From contig JAAYJI010000262.1 of the NCBI GenBank assembly GCA_012523015.1, forward strand, positions 1-42,415: a stretch of DNA of 42,415 nucleotides, given 5' to 3'. The translations under genes and the position numbers were made by a program. This DNA comes from Candidatus Hydrogenedentota bacterium (GTDB lineage Bacteria > Hydrogenedentota > Hydrogenedentia > Hydrogenedentales > CAITNO01). The notes beneath the pieces are model-generated. The model was given only the letters and a program-made list of their open reading frames with translations. It was not told the DNA's origin and searched no databases. This document shows, piece by piece, positions 8,433 to 16,272 of this stretch. Position 1 is the first letter of the stretch; each line of letters starts with the position of its first letter.

Positions 8433-9410
8433 ATGAATCGTTTTGTTGTGGTAGGTATGATCCTGTTATTTTCTGTATCTTTCGCCCCTGTTGATCTTCT
8501 TGCACAAGAAGGACCCACTTATGCAGAACGTCTTGGTTTTCCTGCTGATGCTCGTGTCGTGATTTTTCACAATGACGATGTCGGGCTTTGTCACGAGGCG
8601 AATGAAGCAAGTATGCGCGGCGTACAGGAAGGACTGATCACGTCGTGGAGTGTCATGTTCCCTTGCGCATGGGTTCCGGAGATCCGTGACTTTCTGAAAG
8701 AACATCCGGAGACCTGTTCCGGTGTGCATCTTACGCTCACTTCAGAATGGGATAAATACCGGTGGCGGCCCATTTCTTGTGTAGAAAGCTATCCCGGACT
8801 TGCGGATCCCGACGGCTATCTTTGGGACAATGTGCGCCTAGTCGCGGAGCACGCAACTGCCGACGAAATCGAGGCAGAGATTCGCGCGCAGATCGCAACG
8901 GCAGAAAAATTAGGTATGCCCATTACCCACTTGGACACCCACATGGGCACGGTCTTCGCCACCGATGAATATCTAATGCGCTATGTGTCCGTAGGTATTG
9001 AAAAACAAATTCCCGTACTCTTGCCCGGCGGTCACATGAGCTTGTTGTGCAAGGAAGACCCCGATATGAAGGAGAAAGTGGATGTCATTCGTGTGATCGC
9101 GGCATCGCTCTGGGAATCGGGCTTGCCCGTTATCGATGATGTTCACACCGACTCGTATGGGTGGAAGGATGCTGATAAGAGCGATAAATTTGTCGCATTG
9201 TTGCCCGATTTAAAACCGGGGATCACACAGGTGATTATTCATGCCACCGTGCCTTCCGACAATTTCGCGCAAATATCCGATTCGAACATAAAGCGGGGCG
9301 GTGACTACCACGCCATGATGAGTCCAAAATTAAAAGAAGCCATCGAAAAAGAAGGCATTATATTGACTTCTTGGCGTGAGTTGATCGAGCGCAGAAAAGC
9401 AGTGAAATAA
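8433..9410 (+). CDS. Secreted ChbG/HpnK (YdjC-like) carbohydrate deacetylase
   Basis: The 325-residue protein starts with a signal peptide (residues 1-25, ending DLLAQE). The metal-dependent deacetylase fold follows: HNDDVGLCHEANEAS (46-60) with the catalytic and metal-binding Asp residues and His, GVHLTLTSEW with another metal His, and ITHLDTHMGT with the third metal His. Known relatives remove acetyl groups from chitooligosaccharides (ChbG) or from N-acetylglucosaminyl hopanoids (HpnK); here the signal peptide suggests an exported substrate. The ATG at 8433 was preferred over 8352 because an AAGGACG site precedes it and the mature reading begins with a proper signal peptide. It is transcribed divergently from rnpB and ends 28 bases from the convergent deacetylase gene. 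Confidence 0.88.
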   Translation: MNRFVVVGMILLFSVSFAPVDLLAQEGPTYAERLGFPADARVVIFHNDDVGLCHEANEASMRGVQEGLITSWSVMFPCAWVPEIRDFLKEHPETCSGVHLTLTSEWDKYRWRPISCVESYPGLADPDGYLWDNVRLVAEHATADEIEAEIRAQIATAEKLGMPITHLDTHMGTVFATDEYLMRYVSVGIEKQIPVLLPGGHMSLLCKEDPDMKEKVDVIRVIAASLWESGLPVIDDVHTDSYGWKDADKSDKFVALLPDLKPGITQVIIHATVPSDNFAQISDSNIKRGGDYHAMMSPKLKEAIEKEGIILTSWRELIERRKAVK

Positions 9411-9433
9411 GCCGTCCGCCCAAGAAGCGGCTT
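9409..9433. terminator. Possible hairpin between convergent genes
   Basis: AAGCCG (9409-9414) and CGGCTT (9428-9433) form a 6-base-pair stem with a 13-base loop, just after the stop of the deacetylase gene and before the stop of the convergent HDAC gene. No clear T-run follows on either strand, so this is a weak terminator call. Confidence 0.3.
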
Positions 9434-9438
9434 CTAAA

Positions 9439-10350
9439 TTATTCCATTAATGCCGTGATATGCGCCGTCGCACTTTCAGCCAAAGCATCGAGATTATAGC
9501 CTCCTTCGAGAAAGGAAATTATCCGACCGTCGGCAAGGGGTTTCACCATCCGTGTGATCGTACCAAAATCTTCCGATTCAAGTAATTGGTTCGCCAAAGG
9601 ATCCATACGATGGGCATCGAAACCCGCCGACAGGAGGAGGAAATTCGGAGCAAAGGCGGTGAGCTGCGGTAAGGCAACTTCTTTAATAGTATCCAGCCAT
9701 TGGTCTGACGTGCCGCCGGGCGGCATCTGGATGTTTAGGTTCGTATCATTCTTGCCCCGTTCATAAGGGTAACCGCTGCCCGGAAATAAAGGATACTCGT
9801 GGATGCTGATGAATAGCACCGAATCGTCCTCGTAAAAGGCGTTTTGCGTTCCGTTCCCATGATGAACATCAAAGTCAAGGATGGCGAGTTTTTTCGCGTG
9901 TCCTTTTTCTTTGAGCCACCGTGCTGTGATAGCGATATTATTGAATAGACAAAAGCCCATGGCGCCTTCGTACTCGGCATGATGTCCGGGCGGACGCATG
10001 ATCACGAAAGCATTATCAATCTGACCATCAAGCACGGCTTCCGCCGCGGTAATGCCTGCGCCCGCAGCGAGGAGTGCCGCATCCCAGGAATCGGGGCCCA
10101 TCACCGTATCGGGATCGTCATAGGGAATGCCATTAAGGCAGGATGCCTGAATCGCTTCCAAGTGGTGCTTGGAATGGTTTCGCAGCAGATCCGCTTCTGT
10201 CGCTGCTTCCGGGCGCATAACGGGAACCGCTAAATGATTGGCTTCCACGGCACGCAAGATTGCCAAGGAGCGCAAGGGGGATTCCGGATGATGACTCCCG
10301 GTCAGGTGTTTTTCCGCTTCCTCACAATAGAATAAGGCAGTTTTTGCCAT
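9439..10350 (-). CDS. Histone-deacetylase-family (AcuC-like) zinc hydrolase
   Basis: The 303-residue protein carries the class II HDAC/AcuC signature in order: MRPPGHHAEYEGAMGFCLFN with the catalytic His pair (123-124), LDFDVHHGNGTQ with zinc ligands D161 and H163, LLSAGFDAHRMDP with the third zinc ligand, and SFLEGGYN with the tyrosine that polarises the acyl carbonyl. Bacterial members remove acetyl groups from lysine or from small molecules such as polyamines. The ATG at 10350 has a GGAGG site five bases upstream and begins at the conserved first strand; an in-frame start at 10371 is less likely. The ferredoxin gene lies 94 bases upstream on the same strand. The pdaD gene in this window makes a polyamine substrate worth considering, though this is only a guess. 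Confidence 0.9.
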   Translation of the reverse strand: MAKTALFYCEEAEKHLTGSHHPESPLRSLAILRAVEANHLAVPVMRPEAATEADLLRNHSKHHLEAIQASCLNGIPYDDPDTVMGPDSWDAALLAAGAGITAAEAVLDGQIDNAFVIMRPPGHHAEYEGAMGFCLFNNIAITARWLKEKGHAKKLAILDFDVHHGNGTQNAFYEDDSVLFISIHEYPLFPGSGYPYERGKNDTNLNIQMPPGGTSDQWLDTIKEVALPQLTAFAPNFLLLSAGFDAHRMDPLANQLLESEDFGTITRMVKPLADGRIISFLEGGYNLDALAESATAHITALME

Positions 10351-10444
10351 CGCGACCTCCAAACATCTCAATGGGTATTTTAGGGATCACTGTTGCAAGA
10401 TACGGCTGTCCATTCGCCGCTGCAAAGAAGTCCATGCCGTGTGA

Positions 10445-10699
10445 TCAAAATGTGGCTACAACGGTACCGGATTTAATAATCGCTTGGCAGGCGAGCCGCT
10501 GATCGTCGCTCAGATCCATATTTTCTTCTTCTTCCGTCTTGGGCTCCAGGTTTTCCATACCCTCAGTCACTGTAATGACACAGGTTCCGCAGATCCCTGC
10601 ACGGCATACAAACATGACTCCCAAATCTTCACAAGCGTCCATAATGGATGTGCCATCCGGTACTTCTCGTGTTTCTCCGTCAATAATAATAGTCGCCAT
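10445..10699 (-). CDS. 2Fe-2S ferredoxin
   Basis: The 84-residue electron carrier has the plant-type 2Fe-2S pattern: C32, C37 and C40 in CRAGICGTC, and the fourth ligand C71 in RLACQA, giving C-x4-C-x2-C-x30-C. The N-terminal strand pair MATIIIDGETREVPDGTS is typical of the beta-grasp fold. An acidic run (KTEEEENMDLSDD, 54-66) lies between the third and fourth ligands and may form the surface that docks with a reductase. The ATG at 10699 follows an AGGAGA site; an upstream in-frame extension to 10771 looks untranslated. It may be cotranscribed with the HDAC-family gene. The redox partner is not apparent. Confidence 0.92.
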   Translation of the reverse strand: MATIIIDGETREVPDGTSIMDACEDLGVMFVCRAGICGTCVITVTEGMENLEPKTEEEENMDLSDDQRLACQAIIKSGTVVATF

Positions 10700-10860
10700 A
10701 ACCGTCTCCTTAACTGAATTGTAAAATTCTAAAACGTATACAGGATAAATAGTAAGACAAGGGAATTTCAAGCAGACTTTGAAAAGACGAGGGCCGCTTT
10801 ATTTTTTCCGCTTGAGAAAAAAAATAGAATAGGGGATTAAAGTGTTCAAATGTCACGGGT

Positions 10861-11916
10861 TTAGGAAGCAATAATTGTTTTCAAGGCTTGTATAAGCTGA
10901 TCACATTCTTCATCAGTTCCGACGGTAATGCGCAAGGCATTATCCAGCCGAGGCTGATTGAAGTAGCGCACCAAAATATGATGATTGCGTAAAGTTTCAA
11001 ACAAGACAGCGGCTGAGGGTGTTCCATCCCATCGTGCCAATAAAAAATTACTCTTTGATTCAGGTACAGAGAAACCCAGATCAAGAAGCTGGCGGCGCAG
11101 TTGCGTGCGGCTTTTTCGGATTTGTTCGCTGCGCATCTCCATATACGCATTATCTTGTATGGCCGCCAATGCTGCTTTTTGGCTAAGATAATTCATGTTA
11201 TAGGAGTCTTTAATTTTTATAAACTCATTGATGAGTGCTGGCTGTGCAACAGCGACTCCTATACGCAATCCTGCCAGGGCATAGGATTTGGAAAAGGTAC
11301 GCGTAACGATGACATTATCATATTGTAGGGGTAAGTCCATGCAATTATCATCGGCAAAATCCACATAGGCTTCATCAATGAGAACGATGCCTTTAAAGGA
11401 TTTGCAAAAGTTTTCTATCTCTTCTTTGGGATAGGCGATTCCTGTCGGCGCGTTAGGCCGCGTGAGAAAACACAGAGTCCCTTGTTCATTAAAAAAATCA
11501 GGAGACAGTTGAAAGTCATCATCCAAAGGAATTGCGCGCAAGGAGCAGCCATGAAGTTGACAGAGTACGTCATAAAGCGTATAGGTCGGATACACGGTGA
11601 TAAGCTTATCTCCGGGATCAACAAAGGCGCGTATGGCGAGGGCAAGAATTTCATCCATCCCATTGCCGGCGATAATCCATTCTTCGCCGGGAACGCCATA
11701 GCGTTCTGCACAGGCGCGACGCAATGCACCTGCCACGGGATCGGGATACTTACGTAAATGTTCTGTTGATACCGATTGAAGGGCTTCGATGACTTTGGGT
11801 GACGGCGGATAGGGATTCTCGTTCGTGTTCAGCTTGATATAGATACCGTCGCGGGGCTGTTCTCCGGGGGTGTAGCCTTCCACATCCCTCAAAATATCTC
11901 GTCCGAATTTACTCAT
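10861..11916 (-). CDS. hisC: Histidinol-phosphate aminotransferase
   Basis: This PLP enzyme converts imidazole acetol phosphate to histidinol phosphate in histidine synthesis. The 351-residue protein has the family pattern LNTNENPYPPSP near residue 29, the cofactor-binding AGNGMDEIL, the PNAPTG substrate segment, VLIDEAYVDF with the pyridine-binding Asp, and RTFSKSYALAGLRIG with the Schiff-base lysine K210. The length is usual. Its ATG overlaps the TGA of hisD by four bases (ATGA), so the two are translationally coupled. It closes the murA-hisD-hisC gene group. No other his gene is seen in the window. A related aminotransferase function is possible but less likely beside hisD. Confidence 0.93.
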   Translation of the reverse strand: MSKFGRDILRDVEGYTPGEQPRDGIYIKLNTNENPYPPSPKVIEALQSVSTEHLRKYPDPVAGALRRACAERYGVPGEEWIIAGNGMDEILALAIRAFVDPGDKLITVYPTYTLYDVLCQLHGCSLRAIPLDDDFQLSPDFFNEQGTLCFLTRPNAPTGIAYPKEEIENFCKSFKGIVLIDEAYVDFADDNCMDLPLQYDNVIVTRTFSKSYALAGLRIGVAVAQPALINEFIKIKDSYNMNYLSQKAALAAIQDNAYMEMRSEQIRKSRTQLRRQLLDLGFSVPESKSNFLLARWDGTPSAAVLFETLRNHHILVRYFNQPRLDNALRITVGTDEECDQLIQALKTIIAS

Positions 11917-13232
11917 TGCCGTACATCTCTGATCCGTACAGTTACAGATTCTGCGTGTGCCTCAAGCCCTTCAAGGGTTGCCAGTTCTTCAATGTCGTGG
12001 GCATCGCGCATCAGTCTCTTTTTGGAATACTGCATAATGTTGGTTACTTTACGAAAGTCTTCGGCCGATAGGGGAGAGGCGTAGCGCGCACGACGCATGG
12101 TGGGCAGGATATGGTTGGGGCCTGCATAATAATCGCCTACCGCCACGGGCGTCATGGCGCCAAGCATGATGGCGCCGGCATTCATGATTTTAGCTGCTTC
12201 ACGGGGCGCATATTCTGTTTGAACACTCAAATGTTCCGGTGCCGTGAGATTGGTCAGCTCAATAGCGGTATCCATATCCGGCGTTACAACGACAGCGCCA
12301 AAATCGTTCAATGATTTCTCGATAATGGCGGCACGGGATTGAACTGCCATCCGTTCTTTGACACGTTCAATGACGGCTTCCGCTAAGGCTTTTGAGGGCG
12401 TAAATAAAAGGCACAACGCTTCTTCGTCGTGTTCGGCCTGCGCCAATAACTCAGCAGCAACATGATTGGGGTTTGCTGTTTTGTCGGCCAGTACAACCAC
12501 TTCAGAAGGGCCCGCTTCGCTGTCGATATCGACGGAACCGCGAACCAAAGCTTTTGCCATGGTCACATAGGCGTTGCCAGGGCCTGTGATCTTGACCACA
12601 GACGGAATCGTTTCTGTACCATAGGCCAAAGCGGCAACGGCTTGTACGCCGCCGACGCGAAATACACGGGTTGCTCCTGCTAAACGTGCGGCGGCAAGTA
12701 CTGCCGGATGGATAGAGCCTTCATAAGAGGGCGGAGAAACCATCACGATCGTTTGTACCTGTGCGACACGGGCAGGCACGATATTCATCAGAACAGAGGA
12801 AGGGTAGAAGGCCTTACCTCCGGGCACATAAACACCGGCCGTCTCAATGGGCGTAACACGCTGCCCATACATGGAACCGTCAGGCAGCGACTGTTCCCAA
12901 GATTCCCGTAAATTCTTGGCGTGGAAGGCGCGAATATGTTCATGGGCGCGTTCAAGGATAGCAATGATCCGTTTGGGTACCGTTGCAACTGCTTCCTCTA
13001 TTTCATCTTGGGTCAACTCTATTTGAGAGGTATCCAGTTTAATCCCATCAAAACGCTCGGTGTACTCCACCAAGGCGGCATCGCCCCGATTCCGCACATC
13101 CGCAATAATCGCTTCGATTGATTCTCGGCGCTCTTTTTTAGAGCTCGTATCGGTGCTGCGGTCAGCAGTGTCCAAAATAAACTGTTTTACTTCGGTTAAA
13201 TTGGCTTCAGAGCTTATTTCAAAATATTTCAT
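11913..13232 (-). CDS. hisD: Histidinol dehydrogenase
   Basis: This zinc enzyme carries out the last two oxidation steps of histidine synthesis, turning L-histidinol into L-histidine with NAD+. The 439-residue protein shows ETAGVYVPGGKAFYPSSVLMN, the signature ITGPGNAYVTMAKALV, the segment IDSEAGPSEVVVLAD, the zinc-site region LLAQAEHDEEA, and LTAPEHLSV with the catalytic Glu-His pair. Length and order match bacterial HisD. The ATG at 13232 begins 22 bases after the murA stop and has an AGGAAA site upstream; the open frame running into murA to 13283 is not needed. It is coupled to hisC by a four-base overlap. Confidence 0.95.
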   Translation of the reverse strand: MKYFEISSEANLTEVKQFILDTADRSTDTSSKKERRESIEAIIADVRNRGDAALVEYTERFDGIKLDTSQIELTQDEIEEAVATVPKRIIAILERAHEHIRAFHAKNLRESWEQSLPDGSMYGQRVTPIETAGVYVPGGKAFYPSSVLMNIVPARVAQVQTIVMVSPPSYEGSIHPAVLAAARLAGATRVFRVGGVQAVAALAYGTETIPSVVKITGPGNAYVTMAKALVRGSVDIDSEAGPSEVVVLADKTANPNHVAAELLAQAEHDEEALCLLFTPSKALAEAVIERVKERMAVQSRAAIIEKSLNDFGAVVVTPDMDTAIELTNLTAPEHLSVQTEYAPREAAKIMNAGAIMLGAMTPVAVGDYYAGPNHILPTMRRARYASPLSAEDFRKVTNIMQYSKKRLMRDAHDIEELATLEGLEAHAESVTVRIRDVRQ

Positions 13233-13254
13233 GGTTATTTCCTGTCCGTATGTC

Positions 13255-14508
13255 TTATTCTCGGACGCGTTGTATCGTTGCACCCAGCGCCGCCAGACGT
13301 TCTTCTATACGTTCGTAGCCACGGTCAATATGGTATACCCGTTGCACCTTCGTTTCTCCTTCGGGCGCAGAGAGTCCGGCGATGACCAAGGCGGCACTTG
13401 CGCGTAAATCACTTGCCATTACAGGGGCTCCTTTAAGAGCAGGGACACCTTGGATAATGGCGGTATTCCCGGCCAATTCAATGCTGGCGCCCATTCGGTT
13501 CAATTCCGAAGCTTGCATAAAACGGTTTTCAAAGACTGTTTCCTTGATGGTGCTGTTTCCCGGCGCACAGGCAAGCAGTGCCATCATTTGCGCTTGTAAA
13601 TCGGTAGGAAATCCGGGGAAAGGGCGTGTGATTAAATCGACGGCATGAATGCCGTTGGGGGCTGCAACACGGATGTTATTATTGCTTGTTTCCACCGTGG
13701 CGCCTGACTCATGCAATTTCTCAAGAAATCCGGTCAAATGCTTTTCTTCGGCCTGTAATACCGTCACATCCCCGTGCGTTGCGGCGCCGGCAATCAGAAA
13801 GGTACCCGCTTCAATGCGATCGGGAATAACCGTATGTTCAACGCCCTTAAGTTCCTCAACGCCTGTAATGGTGATGGTGTCTGTGCCCATGCCTTGGATT
13901 TGCGCGCCCATGGCATTTAGAAAAAGAGCAAGATCTTCTATTTCCGGTTCCCGAGCAACGTTAATGAGACGGGTCGTACCTTTTGCTTTTGACGCTGCCA
14001 TGATCAGCGTTTCTGTAGCGCCTACGCTCGGAAAGTCTAGGGCGTAGGTTGTGCCGTTCAGACGTCCCTCTGCCACCACATACCCTGCATCAAGGGTGAT
14101 AGTTGCGCCCATAGCTTCAAGACCTTTGAGATGGATGTCAACGGGGCGCGTGCCGATGGCGCAGCCGCCCGGCAGTGATACACGCGCTTTGTTAAAACGC
14201 GCTAATAAGGGACCGAGGACAAAGAAAGAGGCGCGCATTTTGCGAACTAGATCATAAGGCGCATTAGGCGTGACAATAGGGGTTGTGTCTATCGTCATGT
14301 ACCGCCCGGTAAATTCGATTGCTGTGCCCATATGGGTCAGCAGTTTGTCCATGGAAAAAATATCGTGCAGGCAGGGTACATTATGGAGAACACAGGGACT
14401 GTCAGCAAGGATGGAAGCCGCCATTAAAGGCAATGCGGCATTCTTTGCACCGCGCAGGTGTACTTGTCCGCATAATGCTTTACCACCTTGGATAAGAATT
14501 GAGTCCAT
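13255..14508 (-). CDS. murA: UDP-N-acetylglucosamine 1-carboxyvinyltransferase
   Basis: MurA moves enolpyruvate from PEP to UDP-GlcNAc, the first committed step of peptidoglycan synthesis, in the cytoplasm. The 417-residue protein has the N-terminal GAKNAALP with K22 and N23, and the PEP-loop motif LPGGCAIGTRPVD with C116, the cysteine that binds fosfomycin in sensitive enzymes. The C-terminal region contains PGFPTDLQAQMMALL with the catalytic-domain Asp, and DLRASAALVIAGL. Length is normal. The ATG lies only about 24 bases beyond a strong intrinsic terminator that follows secG, leaving little room for a promoter of its own. It heads the murA-hisD-hisC group. Confidence 0.96.
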   Translation of the reverse strand: MDSILIQGGKALCGQVHLRGAKNAALPLMAASILADSPCVLHNVPCLHDIFSMDKLLTHMGTAIEFTGRYMTIDTTPIVTPNAPYDLVRKMRASFFVLGPLLARFNKARVSLPGGCAIGTRPVDIHLKGLEAMGATITLDAGYVVAEGRLNGTTYALDFPSVGATETLIMAASKAKGTTRLINVAREPEIEDLALFLNAMGAQIQGMGTDTITITGVEELKGVEHTVIPDRIEAGTFLIAGAATHGDVTVLQAEEKHLTGFLEKLHESGATVETSNNNIRVAAPNGIHAVDLITRPFPGFPTDLQAQMMALLACAPGNSTIKETVFENRFMQASELNRMGASIELAGNTAIIQGVPALKGAPVMASDLRASAALVIAGLSAPEGETKVQRVYHIDRGYERIEERLAALGATIQRVRE

Positions 14509-14531
14509 GAGTCCTGACCTTAAAGGCTAAA

Positions 14532-14571
14532 GATTAAACAACAAAGCCCAAAGCGAAAAGCGCCTTGGGCT
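14532..14571 (-). terminator. Intrinsic terminator after secG
   Basis: On the minus strand an 11-base-pair stem with one G-U pair (arms at 14561-14571 and 14545-14555) closes a five-base CTTTT loop and is followed by a T-rich tail (14532-14544). It lies about 20 bases after the secG stop and 37 bases before the murA start, so it ends the tpiA-secG transcript or works as an attenuator for murA. Confidence 0.75.
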
Positions 14572-14590
14572 GAGAGTTTTACACATTGAA

Positions 14591-15268
14591 TTATTCTGCG
14601 GAAGCTTCTTCATCCGGCGCGACATCTTCGTCTGCGGCTGCTTCTTCAGCGGGCGCTTCTTCCGCTGCCGCGTCTTCAGCAACGGCTTCTTCAGCAACGG
14701 CTTCCTCAGCGGGCGCTTCTTCCGCTGCCGCTTCTTCAGAAACGGCTTCCTCAGCGACTGCCTCTTCTCCCACCGATTCAGTTACCGCCGGCGCTTCTTC
14801 TTCCACCGCTTCGTCTTCGGAAGCAACGGCTTCGTCAGCGTCATCAGCTACAGCTGCAGCGGCTTCTTCCGTATCTCCGATCGTGACGGCATTCACGTCT
14901 TCCGTTGTTGCCGTTTCGCCGGCAGCGGCGTCGTCTTCGCCCCAAAGTTCTTCCATGGAAATGGTAGGAGTTGCTTCCACCAGTTCGGGAGCTGCTTCTT
15001 TGCCCACTTTACCGGAAAGAATAGACATGACCAATGCAAGAATCATGAAAATACCGGCAGATGCATAGGTGATCTTTTGAGGGAGACTCTTTGAGGAGCG
15101 GGGACCGAATATGGTATCAATACCACCACCCATACCAAAGGCTCCTGCTAATCCCTGCCCTTTACCTTTTTGCAACAGTACGATAATAATTAACCCGAAA
15201 CAAGCGGGAATGTACAGCAAAAGAAAGAGCCACCACAGGGTGTTTAGACTGAAAATAATGTTTAACAT
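14591..15268 (-). CDS. secG: Preprotein translocase subunit SecG with a long acidic Ala/Glu tail
   Basis: SecG assists SecYE in protein export across the inner membrane. Residues 1-85 match SecG: a first membrane helix (about 12-32), the cytoplasmic loop with VLLQKGKGQGLAGAFGMGGG and the conserved region after it, then a second helix (about 64-84). Family members usually end near 75-130 residues. This one has 225 residues because about 120 residues of Ala, Glu, Val and Pro follow, arranged in units such as EEAVAEEAAAEEAPAEEA. The tail is low in complexity, very acidic and probably disordered. The ATG at 15268 has a GAGGG sequence one base upstream and an AAGGA further up; the longer frame to 15322 adds residues unlike SecG. 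It lies 67 bases after tpiA. Confidence 0.9.
   Translation of the reverse strand: MLNIIFSLNTLWWLFLLLYIPACFGLIIIVLLQKGKGQGLAGAFGMGGGIDTIFGPRSSKSLPQKITYASAGIFMILALVMSILSGKVGKEAAPELVEATPTISMEELWGEDDAAAGETATTEDVNAVTIGDTEEAAAAVADDADEAVASEDEAVEEEAPAVTESVGEEAVAEEAVSEEAAAEEAPAEEAVAEEAVAEDAAAEEAPAEEAAADEDVAPDEEASAE
14641..14760 (-). repeat. Two-copy 60-base tandem repeat inside secG
   Basis: Bases 14641-14700 and 14701-14760 are near copies with few mismatches. The 26 bases at 14646-14671 match 14706-14731 exactly. One unit encodes 20 residues of the acidic tail, so the repeats keep the reading frame. Shorter GCTTCTTC-like units flank the pair. Confidence 0.8.
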
Positions 15269-15335
15269 ACCCTCAAAATTCCTTTTTGTAGAAATGGTGC
15301 CGGTTACTTTCGGACAGCCCATTCATTGAGTGATC

Positions 15336-16097
15336 TTATAGACAGGCGTTGATAATTCCTGCGAAGCTTTCTGCTTGCAGCGCAGCGCCGCCAACGAGAA
15401 ATCCGTCGATATTCGGACATGCGATCAGATCCCGTGCATTGTCGGGTTTGACACTGCCGCCGTATTGAATGCGTAGTGCTTGAGCCGCTTCAGGGCCAAA
15501 AGATTTGTTGATGAGACTACGAACAAAGACATGAGTTTCTTCCGCCTGTTCAGGAGTGGCTGTTTCGCCGGTGCCAATAGCCCAGACAGGTTCATAAGCG
15601 ATAACCACACGCTCCAGGTCGGCAGCGGTTAAGCCTTTAAGTCCTTCGAGAACCTGACGTTCCAGAACTTTTTCCATGGAACCGCCTTTGCGTTCGTCTA
15701 AAGTCTCACCAATGCAAAACATAACATTAAGGTTGCTTGCCAAGGCAAATCGCAGTTTTTCATTTAAAAAACTATCCGATTCGCCCAGAATATGGCGCCG
15801 TTCACTATGGCCGATAATGGTCCAGGAGCATCCCACATCAATCAACATCTGCGGGGAGATTTCACCGGTAAAAGCGCCGCTTTCTTTGATGTACGCGTCC
15901 TGTGCTCCCAACTGTATCGTGGAGCCGGCAAGCGCTTTGCCAACGGCGTATAATGCCGTGTAGGTAGGACATACCGCCATATCAAGATCAGAGACCCGAC
16001 CTACTTGGGCTTTCAGGACTTCCGCCAATGCGACTGCCTCTTCAACCATTTTATTCATCTTCCAATTGCCGGCAATAAAAACTTTACGTGCAGCCAT
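15336..16097 (-). CDS. tpiA: Triosephosphate isomerase
   Basis: This enzyme interconverts dihydroxyacetone phosphate and glyceraldehyde 3-phosphate in glycolysis and gluconeogenesis. The 253-residue protein has N11 and K13 in AGNWKMN, the catalytic H97 in IIGHSERR, the catalytic base E169 in AYEPVWAIGTG (the signature at the start of the mobile loop), and the phosphate-binding IQYGGSVKPDN and GFLVGGAAL. All catalytic residues are present and length is usual. The start is the ATG at 16097, with an AGAGGT-type site upstream. It is the first gene of the tpiA-secG pair, with a candidate promoter at 16217-16246. Confidence 0.97.
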   Translation of the reverse strand: MAARKVFIAGNWKMNKMVEEAVALAEVLKAQVGRVSDLDMAVCPTYTALYAVGKALAGSTIQLGAQDAYIKESGAFTGEISPQMLIDVGCSWTIIGHSERRHILGESDSFLNEKLRFALASNLNVMFCIGETLDERKGGSMEKVLERQVLEGLKGLTAADLERVVIAYEPVWAIGTGETATPEQAEETHVFVRSLINKSFGPEAAQALRIQYGGSVKPDNARDLIACPNIDGFLVGGAALQAESFAGIINACL

Positions 16098-16216
16098 ACA
16101 CTACCTCTTTTCAATTTTTGAATGATCTGGATACAAAGACATGCGAAGTGCTCTTTTGAAGGGTTTATGGGACTCCATAGGAGATAGACCCGGAAATTAC
16201 GCACTCCTAGACACAA

Positions 16217-16246
16217 ATCCTATCATAGATAGAAGAAATAATGCAA
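16217..16246 (-). promoter_or_regulatory. Candidate promoter for tpiA-secG
   Basis: On the minus strand TTGCAT (16241-16246) and TAGGAT (16217-16222) are 18 bases apart, about 120 bases before tpiA. Both boxes are moderate matches to the sigma70 consensus. Confidence 0.3.
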
Positions 16247-16272
16247 ACCCTTATTGAGGCAGCTATTCGGGA

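Noticed and set aside
14586-15068. 160-codon Ser/Ala-rich plus-strand frame opposite secG
   Set aside because: It is the antisense of the acidic Ala/Glu tail; the repeated sequence keeps several frames open. The SecG frame has the conserved core.
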